64,000 bases of DNA from Juglans regia (taxonomy: Eukaryota; Streptophyta; Magnoliopsida; Fagales; Juglandaceae): positions 1,240,001 through 1,304,000 of the forward strand of contig NC_049905.1 in NCBI RefSeq assembly GCF_001411555.2. The letters run 5' to 3'. Both the position numbers and the translations under genes were made by a program. This document shows positions 37,701-50,900 of the stretch, one piece after another. Below the pieces are notes generated by a model. It worked only from the letters and a program-made list of their open reading frames with translations, had not been told where the DNA came from and ran no database searches. Within the stretch, counting starts at the first letter, position 1. Every line of letters begins with the position of its first letter.

Positions 37701-40700
37701 TGTCACAGTGCATGGGGGGAGATTTCAATATTGTTTGTTTCCCTAGTGAGCGTTTGGGGAGCCATCGCAACTCAGCAACCATGGAAGAGTTCTCAGAATT
37801 TGATTTGGATCTTATGGACCTCCCTCTTCTAGGGGGCAAAAGTTCACGTGGTCAAATAGTCGAGGATGGTCGAGATTGGATAAGTTCCTTGTATCTCTGT
37901 CGTGGGAGGCGTACCTTCCGGAACTTTCTCAAAAGCGGCTGCCCCGAGTGTGTTTGGATCACTTTCCTATTGTTTTGGATTGCGGAGGTATCCTTGGAAT
38001 ACGCCAGTATTTCAAGTTTGAAAATATGTGGTTAGCGGCGGATGGTTTTGTAGAAAAGGTACGTTCTTGGTGGTCTTCTTATATGTTTACAGGCACGCCC
38101 AGTTTCATTCTAGCATTTAAGCTTAAGGCTTTGAAGTAAGATCTTAAAAAGTGGAACTTGAAAGTGTTTGGTAGTATTGACAATTAGAAGAACACCCTTA
38201 TGGAGGAACTACAGGAATTAGAGGGAAGGGAATTGACGGGAGATCTCTCGGAGGAGGCCTTAGCAAGAAAAAGGGTGGTTGGGATTGATTTGGAGAGGGT
38301 GTTATTGATGGAAGAGATTTCATGGCGACAAAAGTCTAGGGCCTTTTAGTTGAAAGAAAGTGATAAATGTACAAAATTATTTCATAAAGTTGCGAATTCT
38401 CACAGATGCAGCAACACTATTGAGTCACTACATTCAGTTACTCAAGTGCTCTCTTCTCCTGATGATCTAGAAAATCATATTGTGCATTATTATGAGAACC
38501 TCCTTTCGGAACTGGCATGCTTGAGGCCGAAGCTCGATGGCTTGTTGTTCAAGTCTATTGATTCACAAAGTACGAGTGGTTTGGAAAGGCCTTTTGATGA
38601 AGACGAGGTTTATAAGGTTATCTGTAGTATGGCAAAGGATAAAGCACCAGGCCCGGATGGCTTCTCAATGGGTTTCTTTTAGGCTTGTTGGGACATTGTG
38701 AAATGGGATATTATGAAAGTTTTTATGGAATTTTACTCTTTCCATAAATTTGAGAAAAGCCTCAATGCGACGTTCATTGCTCTCATACCAAAGAAACATG
38801 GGGCTAAGGCAATTGAAGATTTTCGCCCCATAAGCCTTGTGAGCAAAGTATACAAAATCATTTCAAAGTTCCTTGTTAATCGGCTTAGCCCCGTGTTGGA
38901 ACACATTATCTCTAAGCCTAAAAAAACTTTTATTCGAGGGAGACAGATTTTGGATTTGGTGCTTATTGCCAATGAGTGCTTGGACCATAGGATGCGGGCA
39001 GGAGTCCCAGGTATTCTTTGCAAACTTGATATGGAAAAAGCTTATGATCATGTGAACTGAGATTTCCTTTTATACTTGCTCATGAGGTGTGGCTTTAGTG
39101 ATAGGTGGATTTATTGGATTCGATATTGTGTCTATACTGCTCCTTTCTCAGTGCTAGTCAATGGCACTCCTGCTAGTTTTTTTAACAGTTCACGCGGTCC
39201 GAGGCAAAGGGATTCTTTGTCCTCCCTCCTGTTTGTCATTGTTATGGAGGCACTTGGCCGGATGGTGAAGGTTGTTGTTGGTGGAGGGTTCTTTCCAGTT
39301 TTTCGGTGGGTAATGGCTCGAATGGCCCTATTTCACTCTCCCATCTCTTTTTTTTTTTTTTTGATAAGTGTAAGTATATTAATAAAAGAATAGGCAAAAG
39401 CCATGTTCAGTACAAAGAATGTCCTAGCTAAGTAGGAACATTGGAAATAAGGAAAGCATGAAAATCTTGGCCATTAAAGTTAACAGAATTGGCCCAAGTA
39501 CAAAGAGTTCTAAAAAAGAAAGCCTTTAGTTCCTCCATTGATCTTTCTTTGTCTTCAAAAGTCCGTTCGTTACGCTCCTGCCATAAACACCACATGACAC
39601 AAATAGGCAACATCTTCCATATAGCCTTGATCTATTGGTTACCTCTTAGATCTGTCCAACTAGCCAACATCTCCACTACAGACTCGGGCATAACCCACCC
39701 CAAGCCTAGTCTTCTGAATACTTCATTCCAAATCCCTCGACCTATATCACAATGTAGTAGAAGGTGGTCCACAGATTCACCCTCGTTCCTGCACATGCAG
39801 CACCAGCCTCGTCTTCTCAAATTATCTGTTGAGAGTATCTTACCCAAAGAAGCAATCCACACAAAAAACGCTGCTTTAAGGGGCGCCTTGTGTCTCCAAA
39901 TCCTTTTCCAAGGGAATTGGGTTGGATGTTCTTGTGATAAAGATTTATAAAACGAGCGAACCGAGAATACACATTTTCCCGTGTGTATCCACCACAACCT
40001 ATCAGCTTGATGGTTACTACGTTTGAGTGAATATAAGAGGCTAAAAAGGGCTGCAAAATTATCAACTTCCCAATCATGTGCCGCCTGGCTAAAATTAATG
40101 TTCCATTGAATTTGTTCCCCCATGATCACCATAACTTCTGCCACAGAGACATCATTATCACTTGCCACCCTAAAAAGAATAGGAAATAGATCCTTTAAAA
40201 CCCCATTGCCATTCCAATTATCATACCAAAATTTGATCCTAATCCCATCTCCAAGACAAAATCTTATGTGCCTGGTAAAGAACCCCCCATCCTCTTCTTA
40301 TATGCTTCCACAAACCCACACCATATGCCCCACTCACTTCATTAGTACACCATCCCCCCCATAATTCTCCATATTTACTCTCGATCACCAGTTTCCATAA
40401 AGCCTCAGGTTCTTTATGGTATCTCCACAACCATTTCTCAAGTAATGCCCGATTAAAGATTCTCAGATTTCTAATGTCCAAACCACTAGAAGAGATAGGT
40501 CTACACACATTTTCCCACCTGACTAGGTGGAATTTAAACTCTTCCCTCAATCCTCCCCATAGGAAATCTCGATGTAGTTTCTCAATTCGAATTGCCACTT
40601 GCTGGGATAGGGAATAAAGACAGAAAATAATACACTCTTATTTTGTGATTGAAACCCTAGTCAAATTCAATCTCTGCGAGCTCTTTTGTTATGTTTTGAA

Positions 40701-42264
40701 GAAGTGTCAGGGCTCAAGATGAACCTTGGTAAATCTGAGATAGTGGCGGTGGGTGCGGTACCCAATATCAACAGTTTGGCGCAATTTTTGGATTGTAAGG
40801 TGTCCTCCTTGCCTATAAAATATTTGCGACTCCCTTTGGGGGCGACTTTCAAGCTCGAGCTATATGGGATGGGGTGGTGGAAAAAGTAGAGAGAGAGCTT
40901 GCGGGGTGGAAACGGATGTATTTATCGAAAGGGGAGCGACTCACTTTAATTAAGAGCTCTTTAACTAATCTCCACACATATTTCCTATCACTCTTTCCTT
41001 TGCCTGCAGGGGTGGCGACTAGAATTGAGAGATTATTCCGAGCTTTTCTCTAGGGGGGAGTGGGGGAGGAAACAAAATTTCACCTGGTTAATTGGAACAG
41101 AGTTTGTTTTTCAATTCCAAATGGTGGCTTGGGAGTATGCAACTTGAGGACTTTCAATAAAGTTTTGTTGGGAAAATGATTATGGAGGTACCAGCTAGAG
41201 GGGGACGTGTTTTGGAAGGAGATTATTGTTTCTAGACACGGGAGTGCGTGGGGAGGATGGTGCTCCAATGTAGTAAGAGGGGGGGAGGGGGTATGGCGTG
41301 GGTTTATGGAAATTTATTAGGTAGGGATGACAGTGCTTCGAAAGTCATATACAGTTTGTCGTGGGAGAGGGGTCCAAAATCAGGTTTTGGCATGACGTTT
41401 GGTGTGGAGAGTGCGCTTTGTACAGGGCTTTCCAGCACTCTATCGTATTGCAGCTAACAGTGAGGCTTTCATGGCAGATATGCGGGTATTCTCTCATGGT
41501 TCTTACCAGTGGAATGTCCTCTTTAATAGGGATATTCTGATTTTTTCAGGTTGCTTTATTCCATGGGAAATACCACGACACAAGAGGATAAGGTGCAGTG
41601 GAGGGCCAATGATAGTAAAAAATGCACAGTCAGGACATATTACAAGATTTTATCAGCCCAAGGCAATGCTCCATTTCCATGGAAGTGGATTTGGAGGTCC
41701 CAGGTGCCTACTAAAATAGCTTTCTTTGTTTGGACTGCGGCTCAGGGGAAGATCTTGACTACAGACAATTTGAGAAAGAGGGGACTTATTGTGATGGATT
41801 GATGCTATTTGTGTAAAAAACATGGAGAATCTATAGATCACTTACTTTTGCATTGTGAGGTTACAAGAGGGCTATGGGATGAGATCTTTAGAAGAATGGA
41901 TATTGCTTGGGTAATGCCCTCGAGGGTGGTAGATTTATTAGCATGTTGGAAGGAGCTTCAAGGCTACCCTCAAGTGGCAGTAGTGTGGAAGATGATCATG
42001 TTGTGTATCATGTGGTGTACATGGTCGGAAAGGAATGAGAGGTGCTTTGAAGATAGGGAGTGCACAATGGCGGAGTTCCAGAATTTTTTTATGCGCACAT
42101 TAATGCTTTGGTTCTCAGCTATTGTACTTGATGGAAACAATGTCCATGACTTTCTTTCCTTAATTTAGAATGTATCTAGGTGTTTTCTTTTGTATACTTC
42201 TTGTGTACATAGGCTATGCCTAGTTCATTCGTATGAATAAAATTTACTTCTTACTTATCAAAAA

Positions 42265-42299
<35 letters not shown>

Positions 42300-44904
42300 A
42301 CAATTGTATTACTAGAATAGGCATAACCCAAATACACATGATGGTATACAAGAGAAAACACCTATTTAGGAAGGAGAAGGAAATAAGAAAATCATGTAGG
42401 TCCAAACCATTAAAATCTATAGCTATGGCCCATATGAATAACATTCTAACAAAAAAAGATCTAAGATCCTCAAATGATCGCTCCTTGTCTTCGAACGTCC
42501 AATCATTCCGCTCATGCCAAGAGCACCTCCACTGTGGCGGGCATAACCCACGCTACCTCTAATCTGCTGAACACCTCAACCCATAACGCTCTAGCAACAT
42601 AACAATGCAGTAGAAGATGATCCACAGTTTTACCGCTCTTCTTGCACATGCAGCACCAGTCTATTATGATCACCCCGCGTCGTCGCAAATTATCTGTCGT
42701 CAAGATCTTTCCTAGTGAAACTGTCCATGCAAAGAAAGTCGCTTTGGGAGGCGTCTTATTACACCATATCCTCTTCCATGGAAGCTGAGTGTTTGGCACC
42801 TGTGTGAGACACTTATAGAATGATCGAACTGAGAATGTGCCTTTACCTGCCGGTACCCACCACAAGTTATCTTTTCCTTGGATGCTCGGTCTCACAGAAT
42901 ACAGAAATCAAAAGAACTCCTCAAAACTACCAACTTCCTAGTCTTGAGCCGCCCTGCTAAAGATTATGTTCCACTGTATTTGATCCCCAGCTATCACCAT
43001 AAAATCAGCCACTGAAACTTCTTTCTCACATGCCATCCTGAATACTGAAGGGAATAAATCTTTTAGCGTATTATTTCCACACCATATGTCGCTCTAGAAT
43101 TTTATTTTAGAACCATCTCCCAACACAAGTCTAGCGTGACAAGAGAACACCTCCCATTCCCGACTAATATGCTTCCAAATCCCCACTCTGTGAGGCCCAT
43201 TTACCTCTCTACTACACTAACCCCCCCTACACACTTCCATATTTATAATCAATCACCGACTTCCATAGAGCTTCTTGTTCCATGTTATATTGCCACAACC
43301 TGAGCTTCCAACATCTTAATAAGCATTAGTTCCTATGAGCTTTAAATGCAGCTTTCAGTCAGCATAATTATGCATCTTCTCATTCTTCATAGATTTATTG
43401 TAAAACCTCATGCTTGATGATAAAACTGTTTTGCCTTCTGCTTAGATGCTTTCTCTTGTTTAAGCTCTGTGGCTTGAGCTAGGCCCCCTTTTCTGTAATC
43501 ACACCTCCCCAAGCCAGGCTGGTCAAATTGGCTAACAGATTACTTGGAACCAGACCAGGCCAGTTCTCGAGTTAGAAGTTGGACCGATTGGGGTCAACAC
43601 TAACCTTTTTTCTAGATCCACCTAACATCAATAACTCAACCGCAGCCACCTTTACGCAGTTTTAGACAAGTTTCCATATGTGAAAAGAAGTATAAATATC
43701 TGACTACTAGAGTTGTCCTGGTTTAGAAAGACCCACCTATGCCAAATGCGTTTTAATGAAGTGAATGCTGAATTTTAACTGAAAACTAAATTCTATATTT
43801 TACAGTGCATAGACCAATACTGAACCAGTGAATCTTTAGGCAATTAATAATTTAGTAAACCTGATGATCATTGAGCTAGATTTTTAATTAGTAAGCTATT
43901 ACAGCACTCGCAATCAAAAGTTGATTTTTCTATTCTTCGGACTTCTCGTAATTTCCACTATTTTAGTACACATAGGAACAGATCCACACAAAAAAGACAT
44001 TTCGTTTGCAATTATTGAAATTGCCTTAACTTTTTAAAAAATGATTCATATGTACACTAAGAAAAGAAATTGTCACCCTGCAATTGCAAATATCCATACT
44101 GTACCACATATCTATATGCATTTCTGATTCTCTTACATGGATTACTTCATTTACATTTACTTTTCCTTTGTTTCTCATCATTCTCATATATTTCTTTTGA
44201 TAGGTAAAATCAATTAAATAATAAGATCCAGGAATTCTTTATCATTTTCATATATTTTGTCATCATTAAATTGATATTTAAATTTTTTAACTTTTATCTT
44301 ATAAAACAATGTATTTTTTATGACATCAGCTCAGACCACTGATCCACTGGTTAAACAACTAACCAGGCTTAGTTAGAGTCTAATAACTATGCTTACCACT
44401 CCGAACAAAAGAAAAAGTTCACTTAGGTTTGGAAGTGAAACAAATCACCTTGTCATCCATTGTGTCCTTATTCAGCACTGCATCTATCATGCGTCTTAAC
44501 ATTACAGCAACATATATACATTTTGCACGAAAATTATCCTGCCGCACCTAGAAGAAATTAAAAAAACAAGAAGAAGTATGATGAACCATCAAAAGTGTCG
44601 AATTGGAAAATGTTTTTTTTATAAGTACGAATTGGAAAATGTGAAAAGGAAAAAAAAAACTTACCGGAACGTTGGCAAGAAATATATGTCGCAGGATGGA
44701 TAAAGCTCTACCTTCCTATTCCAAAAAATCAAAGAGCAGTTAGAGTTACAATTGTCAAAGCAAAAACAAAACAAAACAAAAATGATTGAAATGGACAAGA
44801 AATCTATCATACACATAAACAAATAAATATACAGTAAAATATGTGTGTACATGCTTAAAGGTGCCATACACACATGTACCAAAACAAATACAAAGTCCCC
44901 TGCA

Positions 44905-44938
<34 letters not shown>

Positions 44939-47900
44939 TAAGAGAAAGAGGACCTTCACTGATGAAGAACCAGAATAAGTGGACTTCTTCACCTGCAACA
45001 ACAAGATTATATGGGGTTCAGAGACGTACAACAACCACCGATAACAATAAACATTAAAGAACACATCAAGAATTTGCCAATTTTTATTTTAGTTTCAGAG
45101 AGAGGGAGAGAGTACTCAAGAGTCAAGTCCATAAACATGAGAAAGCTTCATTGGAGTTGCTAGAAGTGGACCAGAGTGAAAAAAAATGGATTCATTATAA
45201 ATTACCCATGATACTCAGAAACCAAGAATCAAAATAAAACCAGGACACCTTAGACAAAACCAGAGAAGCAGAAATTTACTCCATGGACCCTAAAGCATAG
45301 AAGTATCTCATTGAAAGTATTAGAACAACGAAAACCTATAAAAATAGTGAAGGTCGATTACAGATTTATAAGCTCAGATATTGATTAAAATGTCGCCATT
45401 CCCTCTATGTGAAGCTTAGTTATGGAGTAAAATTTCACCATGGTTAGCTTCTAACTTTGTTGACAGTTTGAGATTCTTTCTCTCAATTCATCAAAAAACC
45501 ATGCATATGAAATTATCAAAATTCCATAAGTAGACTCAAAGCTTTAGCTAATCTAAACCAGATGTCTAACAACAAAGACGCAAAATAATCTGGCCAAAGA
45601 TTTCAGCCAGTGAGTCTACATTGCCACAGACCAAGCTGTCTTTTATGATAAGCTGATCTCATAGAATTTGCAATGAAAGCTACAGAAGACCATTTCAAGC
45701 CAAGAACAGTCAACGGTAATCAAACAACATGAATTATTTGACCCAACAATTGCATTGCCAATTATCATATCAGACAAGTGTTGTGTCCACACCATCAATA
45801 ATGGTCAGCAAAACGAGAGACCTTATGTTTGAACAAAGAAGTAAAATGCCAAAATCATGAAGTAAACCACACTGAATACAAAGCAGTATCACACCTTTGT
45901 CTCAAGATGCTCTAAGGCTTGCTGTTTCGTGTATACACCATACTTTTTTGCACATTCCTGAAAGTTGGGCAACAAACTGCAAAGGTAAGATTAACAGGAG
46001 AAAATGGAAGGAATTGTAAAAGAGAAGTTCTGAAGGCTAAAAATATAGATATAAGGGCATAATTGAAAAAAATAGTCTGTCAGCCATCACAGGTATCGGA
46101 AATAATCAACCACCAAAACATTTTACAATAACTCATAAAAAGGCATAAATCTCATTTTCAGTATTAGTTACCAGTTAGATTATTTAGTTAAAAAACTATT
46201 ACTTACCTTTTTAAAGTATGCATGCAAAACTCACCATTCTCTACTTTGGTAGACAATGAATCACCACATGAAATAAAAACACACACAAATAAATATAATG
46301 CCAAAACATTGAAGGTTGCTTGATAATATAAAACCTAGTGGACAGTAGAGACAATAAAACAGTGCCCACAAAAATGAACTGCTAATTTTTGTCCAAAGAC
46401 CTATCCCTACTACAGGTCCCAAGGAAGAATGAAACGCCCAAAAACAAGAGCAAAAAGGAACAAACCTCCAGAATTATTTAAGCAATAAAACCATATTAAG
46501 AACCTAAAGCACTGCATAGCATGATTAGAGCAAATCAAGGTAACTTCGTATAAGAAAGAGAAAATTGACAAAAGGAATTTCATGGGATCTAAAAGCCCAT
46601 CTTGGGGGCCCAAGTATCTCCTTTCTACACTACAGCTGTCAAGAAACAAGAAAAGGCGAAAAAAATTCAGAAACAAATCATTGGCATATTGTTTACCTCT
46701 ATAGATGGCAAAAGTAGGTCACTGTATCGAGGATCTCTTCCAACCATCTGTACGACTTCTTGATCACTCTCCATTCCCATGGCCTTCATGACCACCAAAA
46801 TAGGAATCTGCAGAAGGTTATGAAAATTTAAAAAATAGCAAAGCCTAATCTTACAACAAGAAACGAGAGAAGCAAAAAACAAGATTAGATTGGAAAGGGG
46901 TAAGAAGAAAGGAAAATGGTGGTCATATGAATACCTTGTTTACAAACTGATTTAAATGCAAATACATCTTCCCTTTTTCCATCAAAATAACAGTTTTGCT
47001 TTTTCGTTCCTCGGTACTGCTTGTCACAGATGCATTTATGCTGAAACCCAGTGAAGAGAACCACAAATAGATCGTCAGTAATTTTTTTAAAATAGTCAAA
47101 CAAAATATAGGAAGAAAACAAAGTCAAACACTTTTTTTATATCATCCCTCGAGGAATGGTGCATGTGCCTCAATCATTGCATGATCATATCACATTTATC
47201 TTAAAAAAACTTCTTCAAAAAAAAATTTGATAATTAATACAATAATAAAATTTCTTTTAAAAAAACATGAGTCAAAGTCACCAGACAGAAACATATATGT
47301 AAGTTTCAAGAAGCAAAAAGCACAGTATGATTAATAAAGTTAAGAGTGGCATTATGGTACCGACGTTTACATATCAAAAGAAAGAGACAAAAAAAGGACC
47401 AGCTAGAAGTTTATATGGCACTTCAATTCAAAGAATAAAATACTTTATAAATTATTTGTCAAGCTATAAGATTCATATCTTGGATCAGAAAATATGGAAG
47501 CCATTATCTGCCTTACACTCCTCCTGCTTAACTCCTTCAGTATGTTTTTTCATCTCTACACTTTTTTTCCAATTAGTTCTTCCTAACACCTTTCTCTCAC
47601 ACTAGAGTATAGAATCTTCTTACCTGTCCTTACCTAACATTTTGTGTTAGAACTACCAAAAAAAATCATATATCTTTTTTTTTTTATAAGTAAAATAAGA
47701 ATTTATTAAGCCACCAACTGTCAATTACAAAGATAGAAAAGCCCTAATTATGTAGGGACATTAGAAACTAAGAAGTCATGAAGGTCCATGCCATTAAAAT
47801 CCACAGCAATGGCCCAAGTACAAAGAGTCCTAAGAAATAACAGTTTTAGCTCCGCCAAGGATCTCTCTTTGTCTTCAAAAGTCCTCCTATTGCGCTCCTA

Positions 47901-50900
47901 CCATAAACACCATATAATACAGATAGAGATCATCTTCCAGACCGCTCTAATCTGTCTCACACCTCGAATTGAGGTCCAGCAAGCCAATACATCCAAAACA
48001 GTTTCCGGCATAACCCATGCTAAGTCCATTCTTTTAAACACCTCATCCCAAAGATTCTTGGCTACCTCGCAGTGTAGAAGTAAATGATTCACCAACTCAC
48101 CCCTACTTTTACACATACAACACCAATCGGCAATGATTATCCTCTTTTTTCTCAGATTATCCGTAGTGAGAATCTTGCCCAAAGACGCTGTCCACACAAA
48201 GAAAGAAGTTTTGGGGGGAGCCTTATGACGCCGAAGCCTTCTCCATGGAAACTGTATCTCATGAACTTTTGTGAGAACCTTATAGAAGGAACGAACATTG
48301 AAAACTCCTTTCCTTGCAGGACTCCACCACAAATCATTTTCATGTTGGATATTTGGATGGCAAGAGTACAAGAGACTATAAAAATCTACAAAACTCCCCA
48401 TCTCCCAATCCTGTGCCGCTCGGTTGAAAATGATGTTCCAGGGAATACTCCTACTTGAGACTTCCATAACCTTCGCCATTGTGGCCTCTTTGGCACTTGC
48501 AATCAAGAAAAGAGTAGGAAACAGATCTTGTAGCACACTGTTACTACACCAAGCATCCTTCCAAAATCTGATCTTGAAACCTGTCCCCAAGTGCAATCTA
48601 GTGTGTCGATGGAAAACCTCTCATCCTCTTCTAATATGTTTCCATAGCCCCATTCCAGAGGCCCCTCTAACTTCTCTAGTACACCATCCCTCTCCTAAAT
48701 AACCATATTTGTTCTCTATCACAGTCTTCTATAAAGCATCTGGTTCCTTGGTATATTGCCACAACCATTTGCCAAGTAACGCCCTATTGAACAATCTCAA
48801 GTTTCTAATACCCAAACCACCATTAGAGATAGGACGGCACACCATCTCTCACTTGACTAAATGGAATTTAAACTCATCTCCTAGACCCCCCCACAGAAAG
48901 TCTTTCTAAAGCTTCTCAAGTCGACCCGCCACATCACTTGTGCTCTTGCTAAGAAGACATGACCTGTCTTTCTAAAATTAACTAGAATTATTTTTAACTA
49001 CTGCCACCAGCATTTAAAGTTAGCATCTGGATGACTCAATTCATGCTGATGCAATTGAAAGACTAACCAGATCACTTGAATGGCGCCAAAAGATAATGAG
49101 AGAACAACAATCATGTTAAGCAAGAGGAACACGGAATGAAGTGGAAAAGGCTGTCATAAAAAAGCAATAAGAAACACTTACTTTCCCTTCTTGTCAGTAT
49201 CAATAATAATCCTATTCTTTGATAGTTGTTCCTGTATCAACATCACCTGGAGATGACTGGTAATGTCATGATATGCTAAAAACTGGAAACTACCGAGAAA
49301 GAAAATTGGAACAGAATAATGTTCATTTAAAATGGAGTACATAAGTATTAAAAAAATGTCGTCATCACTATAACATTAGATAGCAAGACCATACAAAGTT
49401 CTACAAATGAGATAGATGAAAATAGCATAAACAAGATGCCCAGACATGTATATGGGCACCATACACTAGGATCAAAATTTACAACAAATGTTAATGAAAG
49501 TCCTTGTGCACCAAACTTGTATCTGTACACATGTACTGGGATTCATTCCTTCTAGCACACTATAACATTTGGTCTATTTTTTCAGTAAACAAGATTTTAT
49601 TAATCATAAGGATAGGCCAGAGCCCAAGTAGATGGGACATATACAAGAGCAATGCCTAGGCGTGATGTTCTAGTGATCCAAGAAATTCATAATTGTTCAT
49701 GCCATTAAAATCAATTAAAATCAACCAATGGAACAATGTATACTATCACATTGGGTCCATTATACTACACAGTTTTCCATGCTAGAATTGAAAAAGAGTC
49801 AAAACATTAAATAATGTCGTGCAGACATCAAGCAAAAAGTCCAACAATTTAAGAAAACAATAAAAGGATCAGAATGAGTTTTAAAATGTTTGCATACAAA
49901 CATGAGACTTAGAAAAGGTGGATCTATCCCCCTTTTCATCTAAAAGGCCAAGTTGAACGACAGTAGGCAGATTCAATAAGTTTTTATAGGTAATAAAGAA
50001 GTTCAATAAGGCACTATTAGGTAAATGGTTGTGGCGTTACAACCATGAGAGGGGAACTTTATGGAAAGGGGTGGTTGATATGAAGTATGGTAGGGAAAGG
50101 GGGGGTTGGTGCTCTAAAGAAGGGAGGGGGACGTATGGTGTGGGGCTATGGAAGTATATACGAAAAGGTTGGTGCTCCTTTGTTAGTAATACTCGGCTAC
50201 GTTTGGGAGATGGTAGTAGGATTAATTTCTGGCAAGATGTGTGGTTGAGAGACACGGCCTTGAAGGATGCTTATCCTATGATTTTTAGAATTGCACGGGA
50301 AAAGGAAGCTATGGTGGCAGATTTGCGGGTTATTAATCAAGGTTCACAGGAGTGGAACATCAGCCTTACTCGAGATGCACATGACTGGGAAGTGACGGTG
50401 CTGATGGAATTTCTGAATTTGCTGTACAACATCCCTGTTGCTGTCACAATGGAAGATATGATGGAATGGCGACATTCTAGAAAAGGGAAATTCTCAGTAT
50501 GCTCTTTTTATGACTCTATTACTATGCATCAAAGGCACAATTTTCCTTGGAAGAATATATGGAGGACTAAAGCACCTACAAAGGCTGCATTTTTTGTCTG
50601 GACGGCAGCTCTAGGGAAGATCTTGACCATTGAGAATCTTAGAAGACGCGGCCTTATTATTACGAACTGGTGTTGTTTGTGCAGAAATAGTGGTGAATCG
50701 GTGGACCATTTACTACTACATTGTGAGTTTGCCCAAGATATTTGGACTTATTTTCTTAGTAGAATGGGTATAGCATGGGTGATGCCGGGTAGGGTGGTTG
50801 ATTTGTTAGCAAGCTGGAGAGGGATCACAGGGACACTACAGATTGCAGCCGTGTGGAAGATGGTTCCTATATGTATTTTCTGGTGTATTTGGAATGAAAG

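Noticed and set aside
44661..45064. Open frames with VCVCVCV or HTHTHT runs
   Set aside because: These are translations of the CA microsatellite in NRPC2 intron 12.
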